64,000 bases of DNA from the NCBI RefSeq assembly GCF_028712425.1, contig NZ_JAQTQD010000012.1:18400-82399 (forward strand). The letters are read 5' to 3'. This document shows, piece after piece, positions 15,668 through 25,279 of the stretch (positions are counted from its first letter, which is position 1; each line of letters opens with the position of its first letter). The translations under genes were made by a program, and so were the position numbers. The notes below the pieces were generated by a model, which saw nothing but the letters and a program-made list of their open reading frames with translations, searched no databases and was not told the DNA's origin. Source of the DNA: Methanoregula sp. Lineage in GTDB: Archaea; Halobacteriota; Methanomicrobia; Methanomicrobiales; Methanospirillaceae.

Positions 15668-16855
15668 ATGACCATCATTGAGGTAATCGAGCTGCGGACG
15701 ATCCTTGACAGCCGGGGAAACCCGACGGTCGAGGCAGACGTGTACACGGGAAGCGGCCACGGGAGATCGGCTGCCCCGAGCGGCGCCAGCACCGGTTCGC
15801 TTGAGGCAAAGGTTAAGCCACCTGTGGAAGCGGTAGACAACGCCCTGCAGAACGTGATCCCGGCGCTCATCGGAATGGACGCGCTGGACCAGGAGAGCTT
15901 TGACGAGCAGCTCCGGGATATCGATGGCACCGCTGACTTCACGGAGATCGGCGCGAACATCGCCGTTGCCCTCTCGCTTGCAAACGCAAAGGCGGCAGCA
16001 TCTTCGATGGGCATGCCGCTCTTCCGCTACCTTGGCGGCGCGTTTGCCAGGGAGATCCCGCTCCCGCTCGGGAACGTCATCGGGGGAGGGGCGCATGCCA
16101 CCAACTCGACCGAGATCCAGGAGTTCCTCATCGTCCCCGGGGACGCGGCAGACGCAGAAGAGGCAGTCTTTGCAAATGCTGCCGTCCACCGCACGGTGAA
16201 GGCGCTTTTGAAGAAGAAAGGTATTGCCGCCGGCAAGGGTGATGAGGGTGCATGGGCGCCGCAGATTGACGATGCCCTCGCATTTGAGCTCATTGCCGAA
16301 GCGGCCGGAATAGTCGCTGACGAGATGAAAGTCTCGGTTGATATCGGCCTTGATGTCGCGTCGAGCCAGATGTGGAACGGGAAGGAGTACCAGTACCGGA
16401 AAACCAAGCGCTCGACCGAAGACCAGGTTGCCTATATCGCAGAACTCGTGGACAAGTACAACCTTGTCTACGTGGAAGATCCCCTCCATGAGGACGATTT
16501 CGATGCGTTCGCGGAGCTCAACAACCAGGTTGGCGACCGCTGCCTGGTCTGCGGTGACGATCTCTTCGTCACGCAGGTCGAGCGCATCCAGCAGGGCATC
16601 GAGCGCGATGCCGCAAACTGCGTCCTTATCAAGCCCAACCAGGTGGGCACCCTTACCGACACCTTCGAAGCGGTGCAGCTCGCCCACCGGAACGGCCTGG
16701 ACACGGTGATGAGCCACCGGTCCGGCGAGACCACCGATACCACCATCGCCCACCTTGCCACTGCATTCTCCTGCGTGTTCTTAAAGTGCGGGATTGTCGG
16801 CGGGGAGCGCATTGCAAAATTAAACGAACTGATACGCATCGAGGAACAGCTATGA
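15668..16855 (+). CDS. eno: Enolase, lacking a normally conserved N-terminal loop
   Basis: A 395-residue enolase interconverting 2-phosphoglycerate and phosphoenolpyruvate, used mainly for gluconeogenesis in methanogens. Clear blocks are [31 protein letters not shown], the metal ligand regions [25 protein letters not shown] and [10 protein letters not shown], the catalytic lysine block [13 protein letters not shown] and [17 protein letters not shown]. It is about 30 residues shorter than typical enolases; the usual xELRDGDxxRxxGKGV stretch after SGASTG is replaced by [10 protein letters not shown]. It overlaps rps2 by ATGA. Confidence 0.94.
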   Translation: MTIIEVIELRTILDSRGNPTVEADVYTGSGHGRSAAPSGASTGSLEAKVKPPVEAVDNALQNVIPALIGMDALDQESFDEQLRDIDGTADFTEIGANIAVALSLANAKAAASSMGMPLFRYLGGAFAREIPLPLGNVIGGGAHATNSTEIQEFLIVPGDAADAEEAVFANAAVHRTVKALLKKKGIAAGKGDEGAWAPQIDDALAFELIAEAAGIVADEMKVSVDIGLDVASSQMWNGKEYQYRKTKRSTEDQVAYIAELVDKYNLVYVEDPLHEDDFDAFAELNNQVGDRCLVCGDDLFVTQVERIQQGIERDAANCVLIKPNQVGTLTDTFEAVQLAHRNGLDTVMSHRSGETTDTTIAHLATAFSCVFLKCGIVGGERIAKLNELIRIEEQL

Positions 16856-17463
16856 CCCAAGCAACAGAAATGGAAATTGAACTGAAAGAACCGCTCATCC
16901 CCGTCGAGGAGTACCTCGCAGCCGGCGTCCACATCGGCACCCAGCAGAAGAGCGAGGACATGAAGAAGTTCATCTACCGCGTCCGCGGCGATGGCCTCTA
17001 CATTCTCGACATCCGCGAGACCGACAACCGGATCAAGACCGCCGCGAAGTTCTTAAACCAGTACGAGGCCCCGAACATCCTCGTCGTCACTTCCCGGCAG
17101 TACGGCCAGTACCCGGCCAAGAAGTTCGCCGACACCATCGGCGCCATGTCGGCAACCGGCCGGTTCATCCCGGGCCTCCTGACAAACCCCGTCCTTGAGG
17201 ATTACATCGAGCCGCAGGTCATCGTCATCACCGACCCGATCGGCGACGCGCAGGTCATCAACGAGGCAGTCCAGTGCGGGATTCCCGTCCTTGCACTCTG
17301 CGATACCAACAACATGACCAAGTTCGTGGACCTCGTCATCCCCACCAACAACAAGGGTCGCAAGGCACTCTCGATGATCTACTTCCTCTTAACCCGCGAG
17401 ATGCTCCGGCTCCGCGGTATCTCCACGGCGCTCACCCCCGAAGACTTCGAGAGCGACTTCTAA
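16852..17463 (+). CDS. rps2: Ribosomal protein S2 (uS2)
   Basis: A 203-residue small-subunit protein. The start ATG overlaps the enolase stop. Archaeal S2 blocks are visible: [81 protein letters not shown] and [31 protein letters not shown]. It ends the eno-rps2 pair, and a T-rich tract follows. Confidence 0.96.
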   Translation: MTQATEMEIELKEPLIPVEEYLAAGVHIGTQQKSEDMKKFIYRVRGDGLYILDIRETDNRIKTAAKFLNQYEAPNILVVTSRQYGQYPAKKFADTIGAMSATGRFIPGLLTNPVLEDYIEPQVIVITDPIGDAQVINEAVQCGIPVLALCDTNNMTKFVDLVIPTNNKGRKALSMIYFLLTREMLRLRGISTALTPEDFESDF

Positions 17464-17468
17464 CCCCG

Positions 17469-17480
17469 GTCTTTTCTTTT
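17469..17480 (+). terminator. T-rich terminator after rps2
   Basis: TCTTTTCTTTTTT lies a few bases after the rps2 stop, in a 67-nt gap before the MEMO1 gene. It could end the ribosomal/polymerase operon or attenuate read-through. Confidence 0.4.
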
Positions 17481-17530
17481 TTCCTGCAACCGATATCTGG
17501 ATATAACAGGAGAACCAGAGGGTTGATGCG

Positions 17531-18322
17531 ATGAAGATGCGTGCATGCGCAGTGGCTGGCATGTTCTATCCGCGTGAGCCTTCCCACCTCGAACAGCTGC
17601 TGGAGAAGTTCTTCTCGGCAGTTCCAACCGTGGCAGGAAGGCCGCTCGGCATCGTCTCACCCCACGCCGGGTACATCTATTCAGGCCATGTGGCAGCAAC
17701 CGCCTTTGGCGCCATTCCCTCCGACTTCTCCGGCACTTTTGTCATCATCGGGCCGTCACACCGCGGGTATATCACCTGCGTTTCCGAGGTCCCGTGGGAG
17801 ACGCCGCTTGGTGTCGTGGACACGGATGAGGAGTTTGTGCGGGCCCTTGACATTGAGACTGATGAACTTTCCCACCGGGACGAGCACTCACTCGAGGTCC
17901 AGGTGCCGTTCATCAAGTACCGCTTCCCCCGGGCGCGGATCGCGCCGGTGATGATGGGGCAGCAGGACTACCCGGGAGCGGTACGGCTTGGGGAGAAGAT
18001 CCTCGATGCAATCCACAGGACAAAGCGCGACGTCCGGATTGTTGCTTCGAGCGACTTCTCGCACTACGTGCCCGAGAAGAAGGCAAAGGAGGAGGACCTC
18101 TTTGCAATCGATGCGCTCAGGAGCCTTGACACAAAGGAATTCTACCGGCGGATCGCGGAGAAGCGGATCACAGCCTGCGGCTATGGCCCCATCACCGCCA
18201 TGGTGACGGCCTGCACCGGCATGGGTGCAAAAGCTGCGGAGCTGATCCGGTACGCGACAAGCGGTGAGACAACGGGCGACTATCAGTCTGTCGTGGGCTA
18301 TGCCAGCATTGCGGTGATCTAG
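17531..18322 (+). CDS. MEMO1 family protein
   Basis: A 263-residue protein of the AMMECR1-associated/MEMO family, structurally related to class III nonheme-iron dioxygenases. Family blocks are RACAVAGMFYPREPSHLEQLLE, GIVSPHAGYIYSGHVAATAFGAI, IIGPSHRGY, WETPLGVVDTDEEF, DEHSLEVQVPFIKYRFP and VASSDFSHYVP. The His residues in SPHAGY, DEHSLE and SDFSH correspond to the metal-site positions of the related dioxygenases. Its place directly before mvk-ipk-fni is common in archaea, and an isoprenoid-pathway role has been suggested by that linkage only. Confidence 0.92.
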   Translation: MKMRACAVAGMFYPREPSHLEQLLEKFFSAVPTVAGRPLGIVSPHAGYIYSGHVAATAFGAIPSDFSGTFVIIGPSHRGYITCVSEVPWETPLGVVDTDEEFVRALDIETDELSHRDEHSLEVQVPFIKYRFPRARIAPVMMGQQDYPGAVRLGEKILDAIHRTKRDVRIVASSDFSHYVPEKKAKEEDLFAIDALRSLDTKEFYRRIAEKRITACGYGPITAMVTACTGMGAKAAELIRYATSGETTGDYQSVVGYASIAVI

Positions 18323-18323
18323 G

Positions 18324-19193
18324 TTGGCGACATGGAGTGCGCCGGGCAAGGTCTTCCTGTTCGGCGAGCATGCGGTGGTATACGGTAAGATGGGCATAGC
18401 CATGGCAATCCGGCCCCGCGTGTTCGTCACTGTCCGCGATACAAAGCGGCCCTCGCGGGCAAAGTCCCCCTATATTGACAACTGCTTTGAGCAGATGGGC
18501 GTTATCGGGAGCGTGTACATCAACTCCCAGATCCCGAGCTCCTCGGGCCTTGGGTCCTCTGCGGCGGTCACGGTCGCAACGCTTGCGGCCATCAACGACG
18601 AGTTCAACCTGAACAAAACCCGCGAGGAGATCGCCAACATGGCGTTCGAGATCGAGAAGACCGTGCAGAAGGGGCGGGCGAGCCCCACGGACACTACGGT
18701 ATCGACCTATGGCGGGATTGTCCTCATCACGGGCGGCTCGCGGCGGCGGCTCCCCCCGCAGAACATGCACCTTGTTATCGGCGACTCGCTTGTCTCCCAC
18801 AGCACCTCGCGGATGGTCGAGCAGGTGGCCGATCTTAAAAAGAGGCACCCGGAGATTGTTGATCCGGTCCTCGATGCGATCCAGGCCGTCAGCATGAGTG
18901 CCATCCACCAGCTGAGCAATCCCCGCGAGCTTGGGCGGTACATGAACATGAACAACTCGCTTCTCGAAGTTCTTGGCGTCGGGCACCCGCAGCTGGCAAA
19001 GATGATCCTTGCTTCCCGCCAGGCAGGGGCGTTCGGCGCGAAGATCACGGGGGCCGGTGGGGGCGGGAGCATGGTGGCCCTCTGCCCCAAGCAGCTCAAG
19101 CACCGCGTGGCAAAGGCAATCGAGTCCTGCGATGGCCGGGCTATCGTGACCGCTATCGATACGGAAGGCGTGCGAAAGGAGAAGAATGTCTGA
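18324..19193 (+). CDS. mvk: Mevalonate kinase
   Basis: A 289-residue GHMP kinase phosphorylating mevalonate with ATP. It has all three GHMP motifs: SAPGKVFLFGEHAVVYGKMGIAMAI (motif 1), the ATP-binding IPSSSGLGSSAAVTVATLAAIND (motif 2) and the C-terminal GAKITGAGGGGSMVAL (motif 3). The start is TTG one base after the MEMO1 stop, with GATCTAGG in front. It overlaps ipk by 8 nt. Confidence 0.95.
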   Translation: MATWSAPGKVFLFGEHAVVYGKMGIAMAIRPRVFVTVRDTKRPSRAKSPYIDNCFEQMGVIGSVYINSQIPSSSGLGSSAAVTVATLAAINDEFNLNKTREEIANMAFEIEKTVQKGRASPTDTTVSTYGGIVLITGGSRRRLPPQNMHLVIGDSLVSHSTSRMVEQVADLKKRHPEIVDPVLDAIQAVSMSAIHQLSNPRELGRYMNMNNSLLEVLGVGHPQLAKMILASRQAGAFGAKITGAGGGGSMVALCPKQLKHRVAKAIESCDGRAIVTAIDTEGVRKEKNV

Positions 19194-19941
19194 CAGGGTA
19201 CTTTTAAAACTCGGCGGGAGCATACTTACTGATAAGAGCGCCGACTGCGCAATCAACCGTGAGAGCCTTGCCACCATTGCCGCGGCAGTTGCGGCGGTAA
19301 GGACGGAAGGGACGGTCATCATTCATGGTGCCGGTTCCTGCGGACACCCGGAAGCAAAGCGGTACCACCTTGACAAAGGGGCCGTTTTTGGGGAAACCGA
19401 AGGTATCTATGTCACGCACCGTGTGGTCAGCGGGCTGAATGCCGAGGTCGTATCCGCCCTCCGCGAGAAGGGCGTTCGTGCAATCGGTGTCCACCCGCTC
19501 CACGTGGGTGTGGCAGACAAGGGAAGGCTCGTTGCGTTCGAATGCCGTCATCTCGAAAAAATGCTGACGCTGGGGATGGTCCCCGTGATCCATGGCGACG
19601 TGGTGATGGACCTCTCCCGGGGTGCCTGTATCGTATCGGGCGACCAGCTCGTGCGATACCTCGCGGCTGCTCTCAGGATCAGCCGTGTCGGGCTCGCCAC
19701 CGATGTACCGGGAGTGCTGGATGGAGGACGCGTTGTGCCGGAGATCACCCGGCGCACCGTTATGGATCTCCAGATCGGCGACTCGATGCATACCGATGTC
19801 ACCGGTGGAATGAGAGGGAAAATTGAAGAGCTGCTCGGCCTCGCGGACGCGGGGACGGGCTCGGACATATTCCATGTCTCGCGGGTGGCGGACTTTCTTG
19901 CAGGGTCCGACCATGGCGGGACGAGCGTAAGAGGAGAGTAA
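19186..19941 (+). CDS. ipk: Isopentenyl phosphate kinase
   Basis: A 251-residue amino-acid-kinase-fold enzyme converting isopentenyl phosphate to isopentenyl diphosphate, the last step of the archaeal alternative mevalonate pathway. VLLKLGGSILTDKSAD binds ATP, and HGAGSCGHPEAKRYHL contains the diagnostic histidine (H54) that separates IPK from other family members. GDVVMD..CIVSGDQLVRYLA and LATDVPGVLDGG complete the fold. Its presence implies phosphomevalonate is decarboxylated rather than processed by the eukaryotic route. Confidence 0.95.
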   Translation: MSDRVLLKLGGSILTDKSADCAINRESLATIAAAVAAVRTEGTVIIHGAGSCGHPEAKRYHLDKGAVFGETEGIYVTHRVVSGLNAEVVSALREKGVRAIGVHPLHVGVADKGRLVAFECRHLEKMLTLGMVPVIHGDVVMDLSRGACIVSGDQLVRYLAAALRISRVGLATDVPGVLDGGRVVPEITRRTVMDLQIGDSMHTDVTGGMRGKIEELLGLADAGTGSDIFHVSRVADFLAGSDHGGTSVRGE

Positions 19942-19944
19942 GGA

Positions 19945-21036
19945 ATGAACGATGCGGTGAAGCTGACGTCCTCGCGGAAACTTGACCACCTGCGGATCTG
20001 CGCAGAAGAGGATGTCGAGTGCGGGGATGCCGGGTTCAACGATATCCGGTTTGTGCACAATGCCCTGCCGGAGTGCGACATGGAAGCAATCGACCTGTCT
20101 GCCCGGTTCCTCGGCCACACCCTTTCCTCCCCTCTCTTCATATCGGCGATGACCGGCGGTCATCCCGGTACAAAGGACGTGAATGCCCGGCTCGCCCGGG
20201 CGGCAGAAAAGTTCGGGCTGGGGATGGGCGTAGGCTCCCAGCGTGCAGCCCTCGAGAACGAAGACCTTGCGGACACGTTCTTGGTTGTCCGCGACGAAGC
20301 GCCGCATGCGTTCCTTGTTGCGAACCTTGGGGCAGTCCAGCTCCGCGACCACGGGATTGAATGGGCGGAGAAGGCCGTTGAGATGATCGAAGCGGATGCG
20401 CTTGCCATCCACCTCAACTTCCTGCAGGAAGCAATCCAGCCGGAAGGCGACCACAATGCCGTGGGCTGTTTTGCGGCAATCGCAGAACTCTGCCGTGACT
20501 TCAAGACCCCGGTCATCATCAAGGAGACCGGGTGCGGGATCTCGGCAGCCACCGCACGGAAATGCTGGGGTGCCGGCGCCGGGGCTATCGATATCGGCGG
20601 CTGGGGCGGGACGTCCTGGGCCGCTGTCGAGGCGGTCCGGGCCGGGAAAGGCAGGAGCGCACGGGACAAGGCGCTCCTCACCCTCGGGCAGGACTTTGCC
20701 AATTGGGGTATCCCGACCGTGGTAAGCCTTGCCGAAGTGCTGGCTACCGGGGGACCGGTCATCGCATCCGGCGGCGTGCGGAGCGGGCTCGATGTTGCAA
20801 AGGGTCTTGCATTCGGTGCAGACCTCTGCGGCATGGCGCTCCCCCTGCTGAAACCGGCCATGGAGAGCGATGCAGCGCTGGAGCATGCCATTGAAGCCAT
20901 ACACCGGGAACTGACCGTTGCGATGTTCCTGACAGGCTCGGCACGGGTCGCAGATCTCAGGAAAGCACCGGTCCATCTCACGGGCCGCACGCGCCAGATG
21001 ATCGACAAGGATAATCCGGCATGGATCAAGCGGTAA
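19945..21036 (+). CDS. fni: Type 2 isopentenyl-diphosphate delta-isomerase
   Basis: A 363-residue FMN enzyme interconverting IPP and DMAPP. Motifs include SSRKLDHLRIC at the N-terminus, LFISAMTGG, GLGMGVGSQRAAL, HLNFLQEAIQPEGD with the catalytic glutamine region, KETGCGISAATA, GAIDIGGWGGTSWA for the FMN phosphate and IASGGVRSGLDVAKGLAFGADLCGMALP. It starts 3 nt after ipk, completing the mvk-ipk-fni unit. Confidence 0.95.
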   Translation: MNDAVKLTSSRKLDHLRICAEEDVECGDAGFNDIRFVHNALPECDMEAIDLSARFLGHTLSSPLFISAMTGGHPGTKDVNARLARAAEKFGLGMGVGSQRAALENEDLADTFLVVRDEAPHAFLVANLGAVQLRDHGIEWAEKAVEMIEADALAIHLNFLQEAIQPEGDHNAVGCFAAIAELCRDFKTPVIIKETGCGISAATARKCWGAGAGAIDIGGWGGTSWAAVEAVRAGKGRSARDKALLTLGQDFANWGIPTVVSLAEVLATGGPVIASGGVRSGLDVAKGLAFGADLCGMALPLLKPAMESDAALEHAIEAIHRELTVAMFLTGSARVADLRKAPVHLTGRTRQMIDKDNPAWIKR

Positions 21037-21125
21037 CGCAAGGCCAATAAAAAAGAAACCAGAACGCCGGCAACGGGGGTTTTTACTAAAAAGACCCGCA
21101 GGCGAAACACCAGGAGATACAAAGA

Positions 21126-22463
21126 ATGGATATAGAAATCATCGCAGTGGGCGGATACGACGAGGTCGGGCGGAACATGACCGCTGTCCGCTGCGGAAAG
21201 GAAATTGTCATTTTCGACATGGGGCTCCGCCTCGACCAGGTGATGATCCACGAGGATGCGGAACTGGAGAACATGCACTCGCTGGATCTCATCAGGATCA
21301 AGGCGATCCCGGACGATACCCTGATGAACGGGATCGAGGGGACCGTCAAGGCGATTGTCTGCTCCCACGGGCACCTCGACCACATCGGGGCAATCCCGAA
21401 GCTTGCCCACCGGTACAATGCCCCGATCATCGCAACACCCTATACCACGGAACTGATCCGGCAGCAGATCTCGGGCGAGCAGAAATTTGGCGTGAACAAC
21501 AAGCTCTTTGCGCTCAAGTCGGGGCAGCGGTACACGCTCTCCCAGAACCTGGTGCTCGAGTTTGTCCGGAACCAGCACTCCATCATCGACACGGTGACAC
21601 CGGTGCTCCACACCCCGCACGGTGCGATCGTGTACGCGCTGGATTTCAAGCTGGACCGGACACCGGTCATCGGCGAACCGCCGGACTTCGCCCGCTTCCG
21701 CCAGATCGGGAAGGAAGGTGTGCTTGCCCTGATCGTTGAGTGTACGAACATTGCGAGGAAAGGACGCTGCCCGAGCGAGCGGATTGCCCGCGACATGGTC
21801 CGGGACACCATCACCAGTTACGAGGACGACAAGAATGCACTCGTTGTCTCCACGTTCTCGTCACATATCTCGCGTGTCAAGACGATCGCGGAGTGCGCCC
21901 GCGAGATCGGCAGGAAACCGGTCCTCCTTGGCCGCTCGATGGAGAAGTACGCTGTCACCGCCGAGCAGATGAAGCTGGTCTCGTTCCCGGAGACCACGAG
22001 CGTCTTTGGCAACCGGCGGACGGTAGACCGCACCCTGCGCCGCATGATGAAGGCCGGGAAAGACAAGTTCCTTCCTATTGTCACCGGGCACCAGGGAGAA
22101 CCGGGCTCCATCCTCACACGGATGGCAACGGGGGACACCCCCTACCTGCTCGGCAAAGGCGACAAGGTCATCTTCTCGGCAAACGTCATCCCGAACCCGA
22201 TGAACCACGGCCAGCGGTACATGGTCGAGGCCCGGCTGAAGATGCTCGGCGTGCGGATCTTCGAGGATCTCCATGTCAGCGGGCACGGGTACCGCGAGGA
22301 CCACTATGAGTTCCTGCAGCTCCTGCAGCCGCAGCATGTCATCCCGGCGCACGGGAGCCTGACAATGACGGCAGACTATACCCAGTTTGCCGGAGAGCTC
22401 GGGTATACAGCCCATTCGACTGTCCATCTCCTGAGGAACGGCCAGAGGGTCAAAATCAATTAA
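21126..22463 (+). CDS. rnj: Archaeal RNase J (metallo-beta-lactamase RNase)
   Basis: A 445-residue beta-CASP exonuclease that degrades RNA 5' to 3'. The N-terminal metallo-beta-lactamase domain shows GGYDEVGRNMTAVRCG and the metal motif HGHLDH at residues 81-86; further metal and beta-CASP motifs are PVLHTPHGAIVYALDFKLD, VSTFSSHISRVKTI, VTGHQGEPGSILTRMA and the C-terminal VSGHGYREDHYEFLQLLQPQHVIPAHGS. It lacks the C-terminal domain of bacterial RNase J, as is normal in archaea. It sits 90 nt after fni and just before the GGPP synthase gene. Confidence 0.93.
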   Translation: MDIEIIAVGGYDEVGRNMTAVRCGKEIVIFDMGLRLDQVMIHEDAELENMHSLDLIRIKAIPDDTLMNGIEGTVKAIVCSHGHLDHIGAIPKLAHRYNAPIIATPYTTELIRQQISGEQKFGVNNKLFALKSGQRYTLSQNLVLEFVRNQHSIIDTVTPVLHTPHGAIVYALDFKLDRTPVIGEPPDFARFRQIGKEGVLALIVECTNIARKGRCPSERIARDMVRDTITSYEDDKNALVVSTFSSHISRVKTIAECAREIGRKPVLLGRSMEKYAVTAEQMKLVSFPETTSVFGNRRTVDRTLRRMMKAGKDKFLPIVTGHQGEPGSILTRMATGDTPYLLGKGDKVIFSANVIPNPMNHGQRYMVEARLKMLGVRIFEDLHVSGHGYREDHYEFLQLLQPQHVIPAHGSLTMTADYTQFAGELGYTAHSTVHLLRNGQRVKIN

Positions 22464-22475
22464 CGGGGAACAACA

Positions 22476-23441
22476 ATGTCAGAACTTTCACCGTATCTGA
22501 AATCGGTCGCAGAGCAGATCGATCACATGATCGACCGTTACTATGTCGACAAAGCCGGCGAACTGAACAAGGCATCCGCCCACCTCCTTGCAGCCGGGGG
22601 CAAGCGTCTCCGCCCTGCCGTTGTCATGCTTGCGGCTGACGCGGTGAAACCTGGCAGCTCGGATGACATCATGCAGGCGGCTCTCGCCCTTGAGGTGACC
22701 CACACCTTCACGCTCATCCATGACGACATCATGGACGATGACAGCCTGAGGCGCGGTGTCCAGACCGTGCACACGAAGTGGGATATGCCGACGGGAATCC
22801 TTGCCGGCGATGTCCTCTATTCCCGGGCATTCGAGCACATCTCGCTCGTCACCGCAAAGGACGATGCCAAGGTGAAGGCCATCAACATGCTCGCCCGCGC
22901 CTGCGCCGATATCTGCGAGGGGCAGCACCAGGACATGTCGTTCGAGCACCGGGACGATGTCACGGAAGGCGAGTACATGGAGATGGTGAGGAAGAAGACT
23001 GGTGTCCTCTATGCCGCTGCAGCCGGTATCGGTGCCGTCCTTGCCGGCGGGAACGGCGTGCAGGTGAAAGCCCTGTATAACTTCGGTCTCAACACCGGTA
23101 TCGCCTTCCAGATCCAGGACGATCTCATCGATCTTCTCACACCCTCCGAGAAGAGCGGGAAGAACCAGGCATCCGACCTCCGCGAGGGCAAGCAGACGCT
23201 TATCATGATCAAGGCACGTGAGAAGGGCCTTGACCTGCAGAAGTACCAGCGCGAGCTCTCGAAGGCTGATATCGACGAGGCCATCCGGGAACTGACCGAA
23301 TCCGGGGTAATCCCTGAAGTGAAACAGATTGCCGCCGATCTCGTGAAGGACAGCAACCGGCACCTCGGTCTCCTCCCCGCGTCAAAGGAGCGGCAGCTCT
23401 TAATGGACATCAGCGAGTTCTTCGTTACCCGGAGTTACTAG
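22476..23441 (+). CDS. idsA: Geranylgeranyl diphosphate synthase (trans-prenyltransferase)
   Basis: A 321-residue prenyl chain elongase supplying C20 chains for archaeal ether lipids. GGKRLRPAVVMLAADAV binds IPP; the first Asp-rich motif is DDIMD at 83-87 (in HDDIMDDDSLRRG) and the second is FQIQDDLIDLL. F78, five residues before the first motif, is the aromatic chain-length position of archaeal type I enzymes, which supports a C15-C20 product. It follows RNase J by 12 nt and precedes gltX by one base. Confidence 0.93.
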   Translation: MSELSPYLKSVAEQIDHMIDRYYVDKAGELNKASAHLLAAGGKRLRPAVVMLAADAVKPGSSDDIMQAALALEVTHTFTLIHDDIMDDDSLRRGVQTVHTKWDMPTGILAGDVLYSRAFEHISLVTAKDDAKVKAINMLARACADICEGQHQDMSFEHRDDVTEGEYMEMVRKKTGVLYAAAAGIGAVLAGGNGVQVKALYNFGLNTGIAFQIQDDLIDLLTPSEKSGKNQASDLREGKQTLIMIKAREKGLDLQKYQRELSKADIDEAIRELTESGVIPEVKQIAADLVKDSNRHLGLLPASKERQLLMDISEFFVTRSY

Positions 23442-23442
23442 G

Positions 23443-25134
23443 ATGGCCGGGGACGATCCCAAAGAGGCACTCTTCCTGTGCGCACTGCAGAACGCGGTGA
23501 AGCATGGCGGCGTGCCCCAGGCCGGTGCGGTCATCGGCATGGTGATGGGCGCCCACCCGGAGCTCAGGAGCCGGGCCAAGGAAGTCTCGGCACTGGCAAA
23601 GGACGCCATTGCCGAAGTCGCGAAGCTCTCGCCGGAAGAACGGGTTGCAACCCTCCAGGCCCGTGCACCGGAGAGGATCACGGCGATGTCTGGGAAGCAC
23701 GAGAAGAAGAAGGTGCTCCCGGAACTCGAAGGTGCAGAAAACGACGTTGTGATGCGGTTTGCCCCGAATCCCTCCGGCCCGCTCCATATCGGGCACGCCC
23801 GTGCAGCAGCGCTCAACGATGCCTACGTGAAGCAGTATGGCGGCCGCTATATCCTCCGGATCGAGGACACCGACCCGAAACGCGTTGACCCGGAAGCATA
23901 CCAGACCGTGCAGGAAGATATCAGGTGGCTCGGCCTTGGCATCACCGAAGTCGTCACGCAGAGCGACCGTCTCCCGATATACTATGATCTCTGCAAACAG
24001 CTGATCGAGAACGGCGGGGCGTATGTCTGCACCTGCGACAATGAGGTGTTCAAGGAGCTCAAAGCTGACAAGACGGCCTGCCCCTGCCGCGGGAACCCGG
24101 TTGAGAAGAACCTTGAGCTCTGGCAGAAGATGCTCGACCACACCTTCAAAGAGGGCGAGGCCTCGGTCCGGATCAAGACTGACCTTTCCCACCCTGACCC
24201 GGCCATGCGGGACTTCCCCGCGTTCCGGATCCTCGATGCACCCCCGCACCCGAAGGTGAAGGCGCACGTGTACCCTCTGATGAACTTCTCGGTGGTTGCA
24301 GATGACCACCTGCTCGGCGTCACGCACGTGATCCGGGGCAAGGACCATATCGCCAACACCCGCCGGCAGAAGTACATCTACGACCACTTTGGCTGGCAGC
24401 AGCCGGTGTACCGGCACTACGGTCGCATGGGGATCGAGGGCGTTGTCCTCTCGACATCGCAGATGCGCGCCGGGATTAAGGAAGGGCTCTATTCTGGCTG
24501 GGACGATATCCGGCTTGGCACCATGCGGGCCCTTGCCCGGCGCGGTATCCTGCCTGAAGCGGTGAAGAATGCAATGATCGCCATCGGGATCGGTGACGTT
24601 GACATTTCGTTTTCGTGGGATAACCTCTACGCGGAGAACAAGAAACTCGTTGACCCGACAGCAAACCGGTACTTCTTCGTCCCCGATCCGGTCGAGGCGA
24701 AGATCGAGGGAGCAGAGCCGCATACAGCTCATGCGCTCCTCCACCCGTCGGACGAGGCGAGGGGAAAGCGGACGCTGGAATTCACCGGCACCGTGCTCAT
24801 CCCGAAGGCGGAGCTGGTGCCCGGCACCGCGATGCTCCGGTTAAAGGACCTCTTCAACGTGAAGATCGCGTGGAACGGCGACACCCCCTCCTTCTCCTAT
24901 GGCGGGGACTCGCTTGCTGAAGCCCGTGCCGCAAAAGCCCGGATCATCCAGTGGCTGCCTGCGCAGGCGACTATGCCCTGCACGCTTCTCACACAGGAAG
25001 GCGAGGTGAAGGGGGCCTGCGAGCCCGCGGTGAAAGGAGAGGCCGGCAAGGTCATCCAGTTCGAGCGGGTCGGTTTTGTGAAGGTCGATGCTGTTTCTCC
25101 AGACGGTGTCGTGGCATACTGGACGCATAAATAA
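23443..25134 (+). CDS. gltX: Glutamyl-tRNA synthetase (archaeal type)
   Basis: A 563-residue class I synthetase. An N-terminal helical extension (residues 1-95) precedes the catalytic core VVMRFAPNPSGPLHIGHARAAALND with the HIGH motif. IRGKDHIANTRRQKYIYDHFGW and the KMSKS-equivalent VLSTSQMRAGI follow; the C-terminus is the beta-barrel anticodon-binding domain of the GlnRS/archaeal GluRS type. It is probably non-discriminating, with a GatDE amidotransferase needed to form Gln-tRNA; that is family knowledge. Confidence 0.95.
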   Translation: MAGDDPKEALFLCALQNAVKHGGVPQAGAVIGMVMGAHPELRSRAKEVSALAKDAIAEVAKLSPEERVATLQARAPERITAMSGKHEKKKVLPELEGAENDVVMRFAPNPSGPLHIGHARAAALNDAYVKQYGGRYILRIEDTDPKRVDPEAYQTVQEDIRWLGLGITEVVTQSDRLPIYYDLCKQLIENGGAYVCTCDNEVFKELKADKTACPCRGNPVEKNLELWQKMLDHTFKEGEASVRIKTDLSHPDPAMRDFPAFRILDAPPHPKVKAHVYPLMNFSVVADDHLLGVTHVIRGKDHIANTRRQKYIYDHFGWQQPVYRHYGRMGIEGVVLSTSQMRAGIKEGLYSGWDDIRLGTMRALARRGILPEAVKNAMIAIGIGDVDISFSWDNLYAENKKLVDPTANRYFFVPDPVEAKIEGAEPHTAHALLHPSDEARGKRTLEFTGTVLIPKAELVPGTAMLRLKDLFNVKIAWNGDTPSFSYGGDSLAEARAAKARIIQWLPAQATMPCTLLTQEGEVKGACEPAVKGEAGKVIQFERVGFVKVDAVSPDGVVAYWTHK

Positions 25135-25136
25135 CT

Positions 25137-25143
25137 CTTTTTT
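25137..25143 (+). terminator. T-run after gltX
   Basis: TTTTTT directly follows the gltX stop. The remaining spacer to 25279 has a G/C-rich patch (GGGGGGCGGCCCCTCTCCCGGG) but no recognisable gene. Confidence 0.45.
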
Positions 25144-25279
25144 CCAATTGATGACTCATTGTTGGGGGGCGGCCCCTCTCCCGGGTGAGTACTATCAAAC
25201 GCAGGTTCCCCGGTAGGAAGATACGAAGAGAGCAGCCCTCACCTTTTTCCCCTTTTACATCCCATCATTCAAGACGTAC

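Noticed and set aside
19204..20976. Minus-strand open frame of 590 codons
   Set aside because: Antisense to ipk and fni, both unmistakable enzymes; the protein is Arg/Pro/His-rich with no recognisable motif.
20160..21620. Minus-strand open frame of 486 codons
   Set aside because: Antisense to fni and RNase J; composition typical of a shadow frame.
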